Positions 34,301 through 45,967 of a stretch of 64,000 bases of DNA are shown one piece after another. Position 1 is the first letter of the stretch; the number at the start of each line of letters is the position of its first letter. Under the pieces are notes generated by a model. It searched no databases. It saw only the letters and a program-made list of their open reading frames with translations, and was not told the DNA's origin. The translations under genes and the position numbers were made by a program. The DNA comes from Heloderma charlesbogerti (lineage: Eukaryota > Chordata > Lepidosauria > Squamata > Helodermatidae). The stretch covers positions 868,001-932,000 of the forward strand of contig JANEZZ010001850.1 of assembly GCA_026122225.1 (NCBI GenBank), in the 5' to 3' direction.

Positions 34301-34437
34301 CAGGGGTGAGCAGAAGATAGATTGCCACTTGTTTTGGACTTCAACTCGCAGAAGCACCTGCCAGCATGGCCAGTGATCAAGAATGCTGGGAGTTGAAGTC
34401 CAAAATATCTGGAGATCTACTTTCTGTCCACCTGTAA
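34301..34437. mobile_element. hAT-like MITE with CAGGGGTG ends
   Basis: CAGGGGTGAGCAGAAGATAG and the right end CTACTTTCTGTCCACCTG are inverted repeats. The interior is a palindrome around GCATGGCCAGTGATCAAG. No clear target duplication. Confidence 0.65.
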
Positions 34438-34551
34438 GTTACACTAACATTGGATACAACCCTATATTTGCCATAGTAAATGCCAGAATGTAATTACTGC
34501 TCCTTTTAGATATTTTTGGGATCTATTGTGTAGTTTTGTTACATCATAAAT

Positions 34552-34676
34552 TAGCCTTCCCCAGCCCTCCAGATGTTTTGGACTACAACTCCCAGCATTC
34601 TTGACCATGCTGGCTGGGGTTGATGGTAGCTGAAGTCCAAAACATCTGGGGGACACCAGGTTGGGAAAGGCTGTCA
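34552..34676. mobile_element. hAT-like MITE
   Basis: AGCCTTCCCCAGCCCTCCAG and ACACCAGGTTGGGAAAGGCT are inverted ends. The inner arms TTTTGGACTACAACTCCCAG and TGAAGTCCAAAACATCTGG also pair. Confidence 0.72.
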
Positions 34677-35106
34677 TAGATCCTCATTGTTAGGTGTACA
34701 CAATTCTCTACTCTGTTCCAGTGGAAAGGAGGTTTTACAAGGTACAATTTTTTGCCTGTGTTCTCCATTCTTTTCTTTATCTGCCCTATATAATTATCAT
34801 ACATAATCTAGTTTATGGCTTTCGAATCCATAGAAGATCACTTTGGGAAGAGGTGCATATTGTCTGGTCTTAAAAACCTGAAGGCGGAGGAAAACTGAAA
34901 GGGAGACTGTGCAATGAGAAGACTACTCTCTTGGCTCATGCATCCCATGACTCCTGAGTCCCTGTCCCTGTCCCTTCAGCAACCAGGAAGTGGAGGTGGA
35001 AAGTTGGAAGTGGGGGTCATACTGTCCAGCCTCCTACATATAGGCAGAAACTCCTATGTCTGAATCATGACTGACAGCACAAAAAAGGATCCATACAATA
35101 CTTTCA

Positions 35107-35236
35107 AACAGCCTTCCTCAACCTGGTGCTTTCCACATGTGTTGGACTACAACTCCCAGCATCCCCCAACCAGCCATGCTGGTTGGGAGATGTAGTCCAA
35201 CACATCTGAAGGTCACTAGGTTGGAGAAGTCTGCTC
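35107..35236. mobile_element. hAT-like MITE
   Basis: CAGCCTTCCTCAACCTGGTG at the left and TAGGTTGGAGAAGTCTG at the right. The central palindrome CCAACCAGCCATGCTGGTTGG is nearly perfect. Flanks CTTTCAAA and CTCTAAAA are a partial 8-bp duplication. Confidence 0.78.
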
Positions 35237-36309
35237 TAAAACAACTTTTGCAGCCTATCTTCGCCTAGGGAAGCCTCCAGTCAGTGCTTGTCATCCAGTA
35301 CCTCTGTTCCAGTTAGCACATCTTCCCATGGGCTGGATTGCCCAGGACCTTATTAGAGCTTCAACTGTATGTTTCACTACATTCTCTTGTAGAAGCCATG
35401 TAGAAGAAGAAACTGATGTCTGGTGCCAATACTGGGGAACAACCCTATAGCATGCAAAACTCTTGGGATCAAACAATGGGCCTCTAAGGGGCAGGGAGAT
35501 GCAGTTGCCCCCCTAGATGGGCCATAATCTCCAGATTCCCAGCTTCCATTTAAAAAAAGGCAAGTCTCTAGTCCTTCTAGAGCCTGAGATATGAGGCAAA
35601 ATGTGTAACCACTATTCTGCCCATTTGTTTTGTGTTGAACTAACCCACTTCCACCTTTCAGTGTTTTTAGCCAATGAATGAAATCATAACAATGGTTAAA
35701 ACACCCACTATCTGACTATGTTCACTTTTCTGGGTGTGTTAAGCCTTTTTGGGGTCTTCCCTGTTAGGATGTAATTTCAGCCTCATAAAAAGCCATGTAG
35801 AAATCCAGGCATTTCCTGTAGTTGGGTTTGGGCAGTAGTGTGCCTACCAAAAAAACAAAACCAAAGACAAGAGTTCATGATCTTTCTAATGCAGGTCTTA
35901 TTAATATTTTTCCCTTGAATTTATAAACATTTTTTAAAAATTACCCTGGCCATGCATACAGATAAAGTTCATCATTATTATATCCATATTGTAGGAGGCA
36001 GGGCTGTGGCTGAGAAAGTGTGGGTTCCACCAGGCCTGTGAAGTAGTCCAGTGTTGTTGTTGTTGTTCCCATTTTGTGTGTGGGGTCGGTGGGTGGGGGT
36101 AGCATAAGACAACTCTGCAGTGTAGTCCAGTGTTGTTTTCCAGTCTCCTGGTGTGTTGGTGCTTTAAGGAACTGCAGATAGAGCTGTGAAGTTGATTATA
36201 GCAGCAGTGCGATTTATTAAGGGCTACAGCAGGTTATAGTGATGCATATAGCTTTAAGAGAACCTACCGTTTTTAGTTCTTGCAGGAGACCCAAGTGGAA
36301 CCTCTCCCC
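35237..36309. other. Unassigned intergenic stretch
   Basis: No gene. TAGTCCAGTGTTGTT occurs twice (36041 and 36123), about 80 bp apart. Otherwise nothing recognised. Confidence 0.35.
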
Positions 36310-37620
36310 ATCTCTCTCTTAGTGCAGGCCATGGAGAGGAGACAGTGTGCCATGCAGCTCTCAGACGTTAGTGTTTTCTCATGTACTGTAGTAATGAATA
36401 ACCCATTTCTGAAGGTTATTGTGTGAATCTGAATCCATTGTGTTTTGCCTACAAAGCAAAACTGAGTGGTCTGCAAGCTGAACAGGTCACTCCTCCCTCA
36501 GTATTAGCCATGCCCTTCACCCCTGTAATAGCTGTTGGCCCAAGCATCATTACAAGGGTGAAAGGAGTCATGGAAAGAATTGAGGGCTCCAACTGTGGGT
36601 AGAAAGACATTGTTCAAAAACCAGGTCTACCCGTTCAGAAACAACAGAGGTTTAGACCTGGTATACAAATCTCTCAGAGCCCAGGCCTACATATCTTGAT
36701 AGACATGGTGCCCAGGTCTTGTCTCTGCTCAGTCATTAGATTTACCAGAAATGGTGAACCTGTGCTCTGATGCTGTCAGGGCTTTTTTTTTTTTTTAAGC
36801 CATATACAACATGTGCAGTTACAGGAAAAATATGCAATTCCAAAAGAACATTGCTTCAGTTCAAAATTCAAGCAGTGCAAAAATTGTATTGTTAGCTGAC
36901 GTAAAAAGTGGCTGATAACAACGTGAAAAATAAAATGAGTACTCCAGGATCCTCTAGAACCCTAAATCCCGATCAAGCATACCCATTTCTCTTCCTACTG
37001 CTAAAGGTACTACCCACAGGCTCGACTGCTACTCTCTAGAGCCGCCTTCTCCAACCTGGTGCCCACCAGATGTTTTCGACTTCAACCTCCATTAGCACCA
37101 GCCAGCATGGTCAATGGTCAGGAATGCTGGGACGTAGTCCACAACATCTGGAGGGCACCAGGTTGGGGACGACTAGTCTAGAAAGTGTTCACCAATGTTT
37201 CCAAGATGAAGGAAATCATTCCAGCCAAATCATGTGAAGTTGTCAATGTTATGATAAGGGCAGTGATGCCATAAAATATCCAATATAATCTTATTAAGAC
37301 AGCTGTACTGTGTTTGTGCATTTGGTTTTTTTTTTCTCTTGTTCCTTGGTGTATGTTTTTTATCTCCAACTTCAAATCATGTTTTGTTGGAGTTCATGAT
37401 GCTTCTTGATATAACACTCCTCTGCATCATTGCTATTCAATTCCCAGGTTCTTCTTCTACTTTGTGTAGATTTCTAAATGTCGTGGAATGTTGCACTAAG
37501 TAATAAAGCACACACACAAAGAAAGTGCATGGGTGTGTTGTAGTGGTGCATGCTATGTGCATGAATTATAACCACACACTACTGTGCACTGCAGCTTTGC
37601 CCCCCTCCCATGGAAAAATT
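36310..37620 (+). repeat. Unclassified interspersed repeat, copy B
   Basis: Second copy of the repeat at about 310-1530, with the same landmark order and frequent substitutions and small indels. It includes the hAT MITE at the same site. The similarity starts sharply at CTTAGTGCAGGCC (36319), whereas copy A has further family DNA upstream of it. Confidence 0.7.
37042..37175. mobile_element. hAT-like MITE inside copy B
   Basis: CCGCCTTCTCCAACCTGGTG ... CACCAGGTTGGGGACGACTA with flanks CTCTAGAG (37034-37041) and GTCTAGAA (37176-37183). Being at the same site as 992-1127, it was present in the ancestor of both copies. Confidence 0.75.
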
Positions 37621-38849
37621 CCTGCGGACGCCAATGACTCTAGCATTCTAAGAAACTCAAAGCTCAGACGCTGGAAGCAGTTCAAAAATCTATTCCCCTT
37701 ACATTGTTATAGCAGGTCACATATCATGTTTATTCCATCAAAGTCAAACCCTAAATATTTTACACATGGAATCCTTGGCAGTGCCTTGCACAAAGAAGGA
37801 ACTGCTACTGGTATTATTTATTCCATTGCCCCAAAGGTAAAACAGTTAGTGGCATTAACTGAATTATAACTAATTCAAAGATTAAGTCATCATTTGTGCT
37901 GCATACTGTGCCCTAATTTAACACAGAGCTCAGCCTTTTTGTCGTCCCTCCCCCGTTCCAAGTCAGCTGTTTATGATACACAGAATGTTCCAGAATATTC
38001 AGTTGCAAGCAAGCCATGGTGCTTGCATGGGAACTGCCAAGTTCAGTGTGTTCTCTTTGGTAAGCAGTCATGGTTTTTTTAAATTTACTAAGCCATCAGC
38101 TCCTTGAAAGGGGGATGAGATGAAATTTCGATAGCGTGGCAAAATTTAAATGGGTAAACAATGCATAATGATTCTTAGTGCTACAATATGCTCTGTTTGA
38201 ATCAGAGACACCTCCTAGAATTATTCGCTCCTGGTCCATTTCATATGTTTCATCCTCTAAAGTAGTTTGCACATATATACTTTTTGACCCAATGCTAAAC
38301 TCCTGTTCTTCTCTATGAAGTTATGTGGATTCTAAAATCAGTTCCAGCAATGTTGGAACTGATGCAAATATACAGGTGACTCGGTAGTAAAATGAACAAG
38401 AAAAAAATTAAGATGGTTTATGGACCAAGGTTTACTTGAGAGGAATTTTTAAACCCCTGCAGATTTCTAGAGGCCAGATCATACAACTGTACACAAGTGC
38501 GTGTGTATATGTTTATAATTTCCATTAGTTTGTCTAGAGGGCTGAAAACTAGTTACATTAAAACATGCTAAACATATTCTGTCTCTCAACCCCAATTTGT
38601 ATTGTCTTTGCTGATATTGAGAGCCTAGACCTGATATGTAGCTTAGTTTGAGAAATCCTACATGTGCATCAAACATACAAAACTGACTGAGGAGCTCTCA
38701 TCTCTTCATTTGAACATTTACCTTTCACCATTTACCACTGATGTGGAATTAGATTTTTTGGGGGGTGGGAGGACCTTCAGGAGACTGATCATGTTCAAAC
38801 TGCAGGTAGAACATAGAATGGGGGAAAGAAATGGAAGCCACTGGTTTAG
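37621..38849. other. Unassigned intergenic stretch
   Basis: No gene or repeat family recognised. CCAGCAATGTTGGAACTGA near 38343 forms a small imperfect hairpin. Confidence 0.35.
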
Positions 38850-39260
38850 GTTTCATCTACCAGGCAAGTTTTGCAGAAGGGCCTTCTCAGTAATGGCCCT
38901 ATCCTGGCCCTTATCAGGGCCTTGTAGCTCCCTAATTTCTGAGAAGGGGCCATATCTCAATGGTAGAGCATATGTTGTGCATGTATAAGGTTCAATCCCC
39001 AGCATTTCCAATCAAAGGATTTTGATTGGTAGCATGTTGCTGTGAAAGTCCCTGTCTCAGTTGCTGGGAAACTGCTGCCAGTCACAGGAGACAATACTGG
39101 TCTAGACAACGCAATAGCCAGACTCAGTCTAAAGCAGCTTCATATGTTTAAATGTGACTGTGGAATCCATGTGACTGTAGAATTCCCTCCCTATGAAAGC
39201 TCATCTTTGTTTACCACTAAGAGGCAGTGTGAAACCTTTCTATTCTCACAGACTTTTAAA
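38850..39260 (+). mobile_element. L2-type LINE 3' coding remnant, interrupted by a SINE
   Basis: Frames GKFCRRAFSVMALSW (about 38864-38910) and VEFPPYESSSLF then TKRQCETFLFSQTFKE (about 39178-39255) are the end of an L2-like ORF2, which normally are close together. A SINE at 38945-39153 sits between them, so the SINE landed later. Confidence 0.68.
38945..39153 (+). mobile_element. tRNA-Ala-like SINE, forward orientation
   Basis: The tRNA-like head GGGGCCATATCTCAATGGTA (A box) and GAGCATATGTTG is followed by B box GGTTCAATCCCC at 38989-39000. The body ends CTAAAGCAGCTTCATATG. It is not a tRNA gene: the head cannot fold into a full cloverleaf and has a 3' SINE body. Confidence 0.85.
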
Positions 39261-39263
39261 GAG

Positions 39264-39362
39264 TTAGGCTGCAGTTCTATGCACAATAGAACTCTTTCTT
39301 GGGAGCAATCTCCTTTTAACTCAGTGGGACATTTCTGAGTAAACATGTACAGGATTGGGATG
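39264..39362. repeat. Palindromic MITE fragment
   Basis: GGCTGCAGTTCTATGCAC at the left and AAACATGTACAGGATTGGG at the right, around TTAACTCAGTGGGAC. Same family as 4768 and 41728. Confidence 0.6.
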
Positions 39363-40221
39363 TGCATTAGTTAGCTGAAGGATATTTAGAGTGCCTCTTT
39401 TTAAAATGTATTTTATGGGGTTGAAGAGTACGAAGACTGATTTCACATGATGTGCCACTTAAAGCACTTTGGAAACTCTCTCCTTTTCTTGGTGTACTTA
39501 TGTAAAAGACCAAAAGCCAATTTTAAATGCACTTGTATCAAGTTTTAAAAACTGATTGATGGCCATACTGGAAAGTGAATATATGATTGCATTTCAAACT
39601 TCCTGCAGTTTTTTTGTCACCTGCGATTGAATGCATTCTGTCTGAGTCACTTTGTATTTTTCCATATAGCATTCATTCCATTGAGTTATTCACATTTGGG
39701 AATGGCTTTTTCACACTCCAGTCTCTCTTCCCTGTACGGAAGTGTATCTTTGGTCACTATTAACAGGCTTAGTGCAGCTCCTTTACCCAATTCCTCCTCC
39801 TTTTTTCCTGCTTACTCACTAGGCATTTAGTGTGGATTTACCATGTTCTGTACACTCACTTTTTATGAGGCATCCACACAATAGTGTCATCCAGTTATTT
39901 TCATCCTGTATTTTCCCTGTAGTCCTTCCATCTTTTTTTAGACCACAGAAAATTCAACTTCCCCCCACCCCCAAAGAATAGGAAAGTCAACACAGTCTCC
40001 ATAAGTGTGAATGCCTTTAGCACTACTCTTCCATCTTTTTTCAAGGATGCGGTCTTGACATGGGCAATGACCTACTGGGAAAGTTGACCTTTCACAGCTG
40101 TGCACACATTCATTATAACCCTTGTGGTGAACAGCATTTATGACTCTCTTTAATTTTTTACAATCAGTCTTTTAATTATTGCTAAAATACTTTTCCTGCC
40201 ATATTTTTTGTAATGAAAGAG
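39363..40221. other. Unassigned intergenic stretch
   Basis: No gene or repeat family recognised. Confidence 0.35.
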
Positions 40222-40448
40222 AGGTATGGCACTGTAACACCATAATGCTACAATGTTATTTTTTAAACTATTTAAAAAACACCAAAAACCTTTCCATTCA
40301 CCACCATTAACCACATCGCTGAAATGGTGGTGACCTGAACATTTTTTTAAGCATTAAAATATCATTATTGTATTAAAGTGTTATAACGCTATAATAACAT
40401 AATACAAAAATTAACATTATAGCATAATGGTGCTATAATGCCATACCT
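40222..40448. mobile_element. MITE with ~43-bp terminal inverted repeats
   Basis: AGGTATGGCACTGTAACACC then ATAATGCTACAATGTTATTT at the left pairs with TTAACATTATAGCATAATGG and TGCTATAATGCCATACCT at the right, with six or so mismatches. The interior is AT-rich and non-coding. No clear target duplication. Confidence 0.82.
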
Positions 40449-41340
40449 GTCTTTAATTTTAAATAGCCAGAAAGCCATTTTAATGCTAATTAAATGATTG
40501 ATTTAACAAAATAATAATCAGATCATAAAATGGCTCCCACCACAAGGGAAATAGTGAATGTATGCTGAACTTTAAATGGTCCCGTCCACAGCACCTGTGT
40601 CATGCCAACTGCTGTGGAATGTACACATTGGAATGTACATAATGGAATGTACACAGAGAAAAAGTGCAATAATCCTGATAGTGTGGAAATCAATTGCAAT
40701 TCCACTTGTAGCTTAGAACTTAATAGCATTGATTAGCTACCATTAGGAGCCCCCCCCCCCCATCTAGAAGCAGCCTGTTACCTAGAGGATCTGCTGCACA
40801 TCCATTTCCCATTTTGGTCCCCAGTGAAACAGACAAGCTGAGAGAAATCCTTGTCAATTTCTTGGTTGCTGATTTCTCCCACTCCCTAACTTTCAGTAAA
40901 ACTGACGGTCGGGGGGGAAGCTTTTTCAATTTTGTTGATGCATCAGCTTTTGGTTGGTGCAGGTGTACATGCCTTTTTGAAGAATAAAAGCACATTGTGA
41001 AATTGACAAGGCAGTTCCCCAAACTTACCTGTTTTGCCAAAGATTGGTGGGGGGGAGTAGTGAAGGAAATCACGCTACGGCAGATGGGCAGGTGGTACAT
41101 GAAGGGGAGTTAACACATGTAGACATAAGAGAGTGATTACATACTGTCAGACACCAACTATGCTATGGTGGGATTGCATCTGCATCCATTCACAGGTCAG
41201 TATGGGCCAGCATTTGAGATAGGCCATATAGGGGGAATGTCTTCTCCTACCCAAGCTAGAGAGGGTGTGGTAACATTTAAAGTGGAAAAAGTCACCTGTG
41301 ATCAGTGCATTAACTGAAGCAAAGGAAGATTCCAAATGAT
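40449..41340. other. Unassigned intergenic stretch
   Basis: C-run at 40750-40760. The 40720-41100 open frame on the minus strand has no recognised domain. Confidence 0.35.
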
Positions 41341-41599
41341 CATTGTTGTTGTTCAGTCGTTCAGTCGTGTCCGACTCTTCGTGACCCCATGGACCATAGC
41401 ACGCCAGGCCTTCCTGTCCTGCACTCTCTCCCGGAGCATGCTCAAGTCCATATTCATTGCGTCAGTGATGCTATCCAGCCATCTTATCCTCTGCCGTCCC
41501 CTTCTCCTTTTGCCTTCAACCTTTCCCAGCATCAGTGACTTTTCCAGTGACTTTTCTCTTCACATTTGGTGGCCAAAATATTTGAGCTTCAGCTTCAGT
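41341..41599 (-). mobile_element. BovB LINE 3' fragment
   Basis: Same 3' end as the BovB at 53640: a GTTGTTGTT tail, then CAGTCGTGTCCGACTCTTCG and TGACCCCATGGACCATAGCA. It carries an extra GTTCAGTC near the tail. It is 5'-truncated after about 250 bp. A frame remnant of the ORF2 C-terminus is present. Confidence 0.9.
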
Positions 41600-43458
41600 A
41601 CACTTAAAATAAACGTATGACACTTTACTATTGATGTTAATGTTGTAATTATGGATATGATAACCATTTTGAGGTTTGGTTAGTGAAAAGAGGGGTGGAG
41701 TCTGCCCCCAGATAAGATACATACAGTGCAATCCTATATATGTCTACTCAGAATTAAGTCCCCTTGAGTTGAATGGCCCTTAATAACTGGGTGGAGAATT
41801 ACAGCCATAATGGTTTTCTCATGTGGGCATGTTTGAGACTGGCTGACCTGATGTGTCAAATTTAGGACAAACCTAACCCTAGATGGACACTGGCAGTTAT
41901 TATTGGAATTTCTTCTCTGTAAAGTTCACGGGGCCTCTCTCCTTGTCGCTGCAAGGATTGCTGTCAGCATGAATCAGCTGCTGTTCTTGGTGACGCAGCC
42001 ACTCTTCATGCAGCTGCCAGGAACAGGTTGTTGTTTTTAAAGAGCAAATCCAGGGCCAAAGCACTTGACAAAACTCTTAGGACAGGCTAAGCTTGTAAAT
42101 GTAAAACGCCCGTGGAAAAGATTGCTGTAAATATCTGCCAGTACCTTAAATGGTTTTCTGGACTAAAGATTTCCTTCTGAGGAGAATTAAGAAAACCCTT
42201 TAGTGTTTACATTGAAGGAGGGAAGGAAGAGAACATCTAACAGGATGCTTAGCAAGTTTTTCTCCATCTATCATTACAATTTTGCCATTATTATTTGTGT
42301 ATGCGCATAAGTGTGTGTGAGCATGTGTGCATGCATGCATTCAGCCTGTACATTTAAGGAAACCTAAGGGAGGTTTGAGTAATGAAGTATGAAATTGGAA
42401 AAGAATATTATCCCCTTAGTAAACAGAAGTATTTATTTCCTAATGGAAGCATGACAGTCACAGGGTACTTCAGGTAATTTCAGACACCACAGAATCAGCC
42501 CAAGTTAGTTTGTCTCTTACTAAACACAGAATTGCTCTGGGCCCTTTTCTGGTTTGATATTTGCCATCAATAAACACAAAAGTGTTTTTGTGCTCATTGA
42601 TGCCGCTGTTTTTGCCAGGCTGATTTCCCAGCCACTGTTGATGCCCAGGGGCTGATTAGTTAATTGCCCCTTATTAGAAGTAAATGCCTTTAAGAACATT
42701 CTATTGCATTATAGCAGTGTATTTGTTTTGTGACCTGTCTAGAGAACTTCTGTTATGAGATAGCTATATAAATATCATTAACAGACAAACAAATAAATAA
42801 GACAGCAGAACATCAACCCAGGCTAGCTCCATATTTAGGCTACTTTCATATTATCTAAATAGGCTCTAAGATGGCCCAAATGAATTGGTGAATCCACAAA
42901 AAATAAACTGTAAATATCTTCTGCCTCTAGAGCCTGTGGAGATGCTGTTTTGCTGTGATCCATTAGCCTGGGTAGGCCAGCAATGGAAGAGCAGAGGAAT
43001 CCTGGACTTCATAACCTGTCAGCTATCCATCTCGCCTAACTGCTAAGATGAGATGGCAATAAAGTTCCACAGCCTATAGTCAAGGCATTACCCTGCCCCT
43101 CCACAAAAACACATATATAGACACACCTAAGGAAGGCAAATGGTATGCTGGGACCCCCTTTAACTTATGTCACTGTTTTGATGTGTGACATTCTCTATGG
43201 ATGATCTCTGTGTATAACCGAACATGCGCATGGGCCAGGTGTATTGGGTCTATGTGTAAACAGGTTTAGAGATATGTAGTTGTGCATGTGACTCATGTGA
43301 TATTATCAAAGTAGTGAGCATCTTAAACACAACAATGAAAGATCTCTTGTGCATGGCATTAATGTATAGTGGGTTGGATCCAGACTTAGACCTGGTTCGC
43401 ACGTCATGACTACCCAGAGTTCTTTAAATCCTGTTTAGCCATGTTGTGTGAACTGGGT
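41600..43458. other. Unassigned stretch with one MITE fragment
   Basis: MITE fragment at 41728-41788 (AGTGCAATCCTATATATG, GAATTAAGTCCCCTTGAG). Otherwise unassigned. The segment 42590-42670 (GATTTCCCAGCCACTGTTG, GGGCTGATTAGTTAATTGCC) has no repeat signature and could be conserved non-coding DNA; composition only. Confidence 0.35.
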
Positions 43459-43564
43459 CTTAGTCATATTTAGAGTAGACTAACTCAAGTCGACTGGACT
43501 AAAGTTAGACATGAGTAACTTAAGTCCCATTGTCTTCGGTGGGTCTCCTCTAAATATGACTAAG
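43459..43564. mobile_element. Palindromic MITE
   Basis: CTTAGTCATATTTAGAGTAG at the left pairs with CTCTAAATATGACTAAG at the right; GACTTAAGT-type repeats lie inside. No coding capacity. Confidence 0.75.
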
Positions 43565-43879
43565 TCTAGAACAGCCCACTGTCACTGCATAGCTCCATAA
43601 TGCTCCTCCAGAGGTCCCCCATGCAAGGAGAGACTCAAACATTTGAATGCATGGAAAACTCTTTGCAAAAGATGTCAAAGAGGTGGTCACTAGGGACATG
43701 CAGTAGTGGTGCGCAGTTAGTCTGTGCAGCTCCAAGAGCCACTCTGTGCATTCATTCAATGTTTGGATGGGCTGTGTATACCCCAATTAAGATTACTTTT
43801 AAAGCAGACAAGCTGGTTCCCTGCAAACACAGTTTGTGGAGGAAAATCAAATCTAAGGAAAGGTTTAACTTAACTAAAG

Positions 43880-44254
43880 GTGTACAGAGATTTTTAAGTG
43901 TTATTTTGTTACATTTAACAGCTGGAGATTTCCTTCCTGAACAATAACTAAACTTTGACTGGCTTACTTTTAACTGTAGGTGTCTCTTAACCCCTTCATG
44001 ATTTGTTTACAGGCTGTACGTTACTGGCATATGATTGTACTTTGGACTGCACCTGTGTTTATAAAGTGTACAGAGATTTTTAAATGTTACTTTGTTAAAT
44101 TTAACAACTAGAGACATACTTTCTGACCAATTAGTAAACTTTGACTGGCTTACTTGTAACTGTAGGTGTCTCTTAATCCCTTCAGGATTTGTTTACAGGC
44201 CATATGTTACTGGCATATCATTGTACTTTCCCCTGCACCTGTGTTTATCAAGGT
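43880..44254. repeat. Tandem duplication, ~187-bp unit, two copies
   Basis: Unit 1 (43880-44065) and unit 2 (44066-44252) share GTGTACAGAGATTTTTAA, AAACTTTGACTGGCTTACTT, CTGTAGGTGTCTCTTAA and GCACCTGTGTTTAT in the same order. A third start (GGTATACAAAGAC) follows at 44252. Divergence is moderate. Confidence 0.92.
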
Positions 44255-44564
44255 ATACAAAGACTTCTTTGTGTTTATATTTCATTTTGCTCCAATTTCC
44301 AATTAATTATGTTTGTTTAATTACACTTCACACACATTTTTGATATTAAAAATAAAACTTCATAGTGCATTATTGTAGAAGAACATAGCCTAATTCTTAA
44401 AAAAAAGAAAAGGTTATTAACATAAACGCCTGACTTAGAATTATAGTTAAACCTTGTTATTTGTGGAATCTGCATGTCAAGAGCTTTCCAATGAAGTATG
44501 AAGTATCAGTCAACAGGAAGGCAGTCAAAAAGGGATAACCAACTAACTCCAAACTTTGAATTAT

Positions 44565-44815
44565 ATAAGATTAGACACATTCATGGAGGATAAGGCTATC
44601 AATGACTACTAGTCGTGATGTTATATGATACCTCTAGGATCAGAAGCAGCATGCTTTTGAATACCAGTAACTGGGGGACAACAATAAGAGAGGGCTCTTC
44701 CTCTCATGTGCTGCTTTGTGAGCTTCTTTGAGTCATCTGGTTAGCCACTGTGGGAAACAGAATGCTGGGTTAGATAGGCCTTTGGTCTGATTTATCAGGG
44801 CTCTTCTTACATTCC
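44565..44815 (+). mobile_element. CR1/L2-type LINE 3' end
   Basis: TTAGACACATTCATGGAGGA, then CTATCAATGACTACTAG and the tail GGTTAGCCACTGTGGGAAAC, ending GGGCTCTTCTTACATTCC. Parallel to 14815-15075. Confidence 0.78.
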
Positions 44816-45451
44816 TCTGTATACTGTATTGAACCTGCTCGGCTGCTAGAACTGGCCTTCAGAAAGCATCCTCCTCAACTTCACTCACCCAAATGTTATA
44901 GAAATGCAATAATGTTCCTGACTTCTTGAGAAATATCTGGGTCCTTAAATGGGACAGACAACTTCCCCATAGCTGAGGCAACCAAGTCCTGGCCCACCCA
45001 AGCATCCCTTAGCAGCACTTTTTGTAAGGACAGCCTGATGGTGACAGTGATGATGCTACTGCAGATGGTAGCAGAGAGGCCTCTAACTTTTGCCCTGTTG
45101 TCCAAGGTTGGATGAGTCATCTGGCTGGCCTGGGACCAATCTATGTGTTTTCCTGGGGAAACAGTATATTTTATGTAGTGGTAACATTACAGTGAAACAG
45201 CATACACTGTGCTAGTACTCACAAAAATAGCATACACAATGAGCTGAAAAACTGTGTTTTAATGCCTTGATGGATTTTTGTTTTGTTTTTAAACCAACAA
45301 AACAGGAACAGAGAGAAACATGGAAAAATCTAATTATTGAAAACAAATACCACAACATCATATCAATGTATAACTATTAGTAATTAGGCTCAAAGGAAAA
45401 CATATTTGTCATTTGAAAAATAGCTAAATAGCACGATGTTCAGTTAAGTTT
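44816..45451. other. Unassigned intergenic stretch
   Basis: A minus-strand frame at 44896-45120 (74 codons) has no recognised motif. No repeat signature. Confidence 0.35.
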
Positions 45452-45460
45452 GGGATCCTT

Positions 45461-45919
45461 GTTGTTGTTTATTCGGTCAGTCGCTTCCGACTCTTTGTGA
45501 CTTCATGGACCAGCCCACGCCAGAGCTTCCTGTCCGCCGTCACCACCCCCAGCTCCCCCAAGGTCGAGTCCGTCACCTCCAGAATATCATCCATCCACCT
45601 TGCCCTTGGTCGGCCCCTCTTCCTTTTGCCTTCCACTTTCCCTAGCATCAGCATCTTCTCCAGGGTATCCTGTCTTCTCATTATATGGCCAAAGTACTTC
45701 AGTTTTGCCTTTAATATCATTCCCTCAAGTGAGCAGTCTGGCTTTATTTCCTGGAGTATGGACTAGTTTGATCTTCTTGCAGTCCAAGGCACTCTCAGCA
45801 TTTTCCTCCAGTACCACAGTTCAAAAGCATCTATCTTCCTTCGCTCAGCCTTCCTTATGGTTCAGCTCTCGTAGCCATAGGTTACTATGGGGAACTACGA
45901 GGAATTTGGATCCCTTACG
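45461..45919 (-). mobile_element. Second RTE-type LINE, 3' fragment with 9-bp target duplication
   Basis: The tail GTTGTTGTTTATTCGGTCAG and TCGCTTCCGACTC differs clearly from the BovB tail (CAGTCGTGTCCGACTC). The minus-strand frame 45720-45469 reads KLKYFGHIMRRQDTLEKMLM, then GKRKRGRPRARWMDDILE, the C-terminal block of RTE-clade ORF2. GGGATCCTT flanks both sides (45452-45460, 45920-45928). The 3' end of the same subfamily is at 48808-48997. Confidence 0.85.
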
Positions 45920-45967
45920 GGGATCCTTAGCAGGATGCAATCAAACATGGAAATCTGAGATAAATCA

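Noticed and set aside
38945..39010. Possible tRNA gene (A and B boxes)
   Set aside because: The head is degraded and followed by a SINE body found in three other places; it is a SINE.
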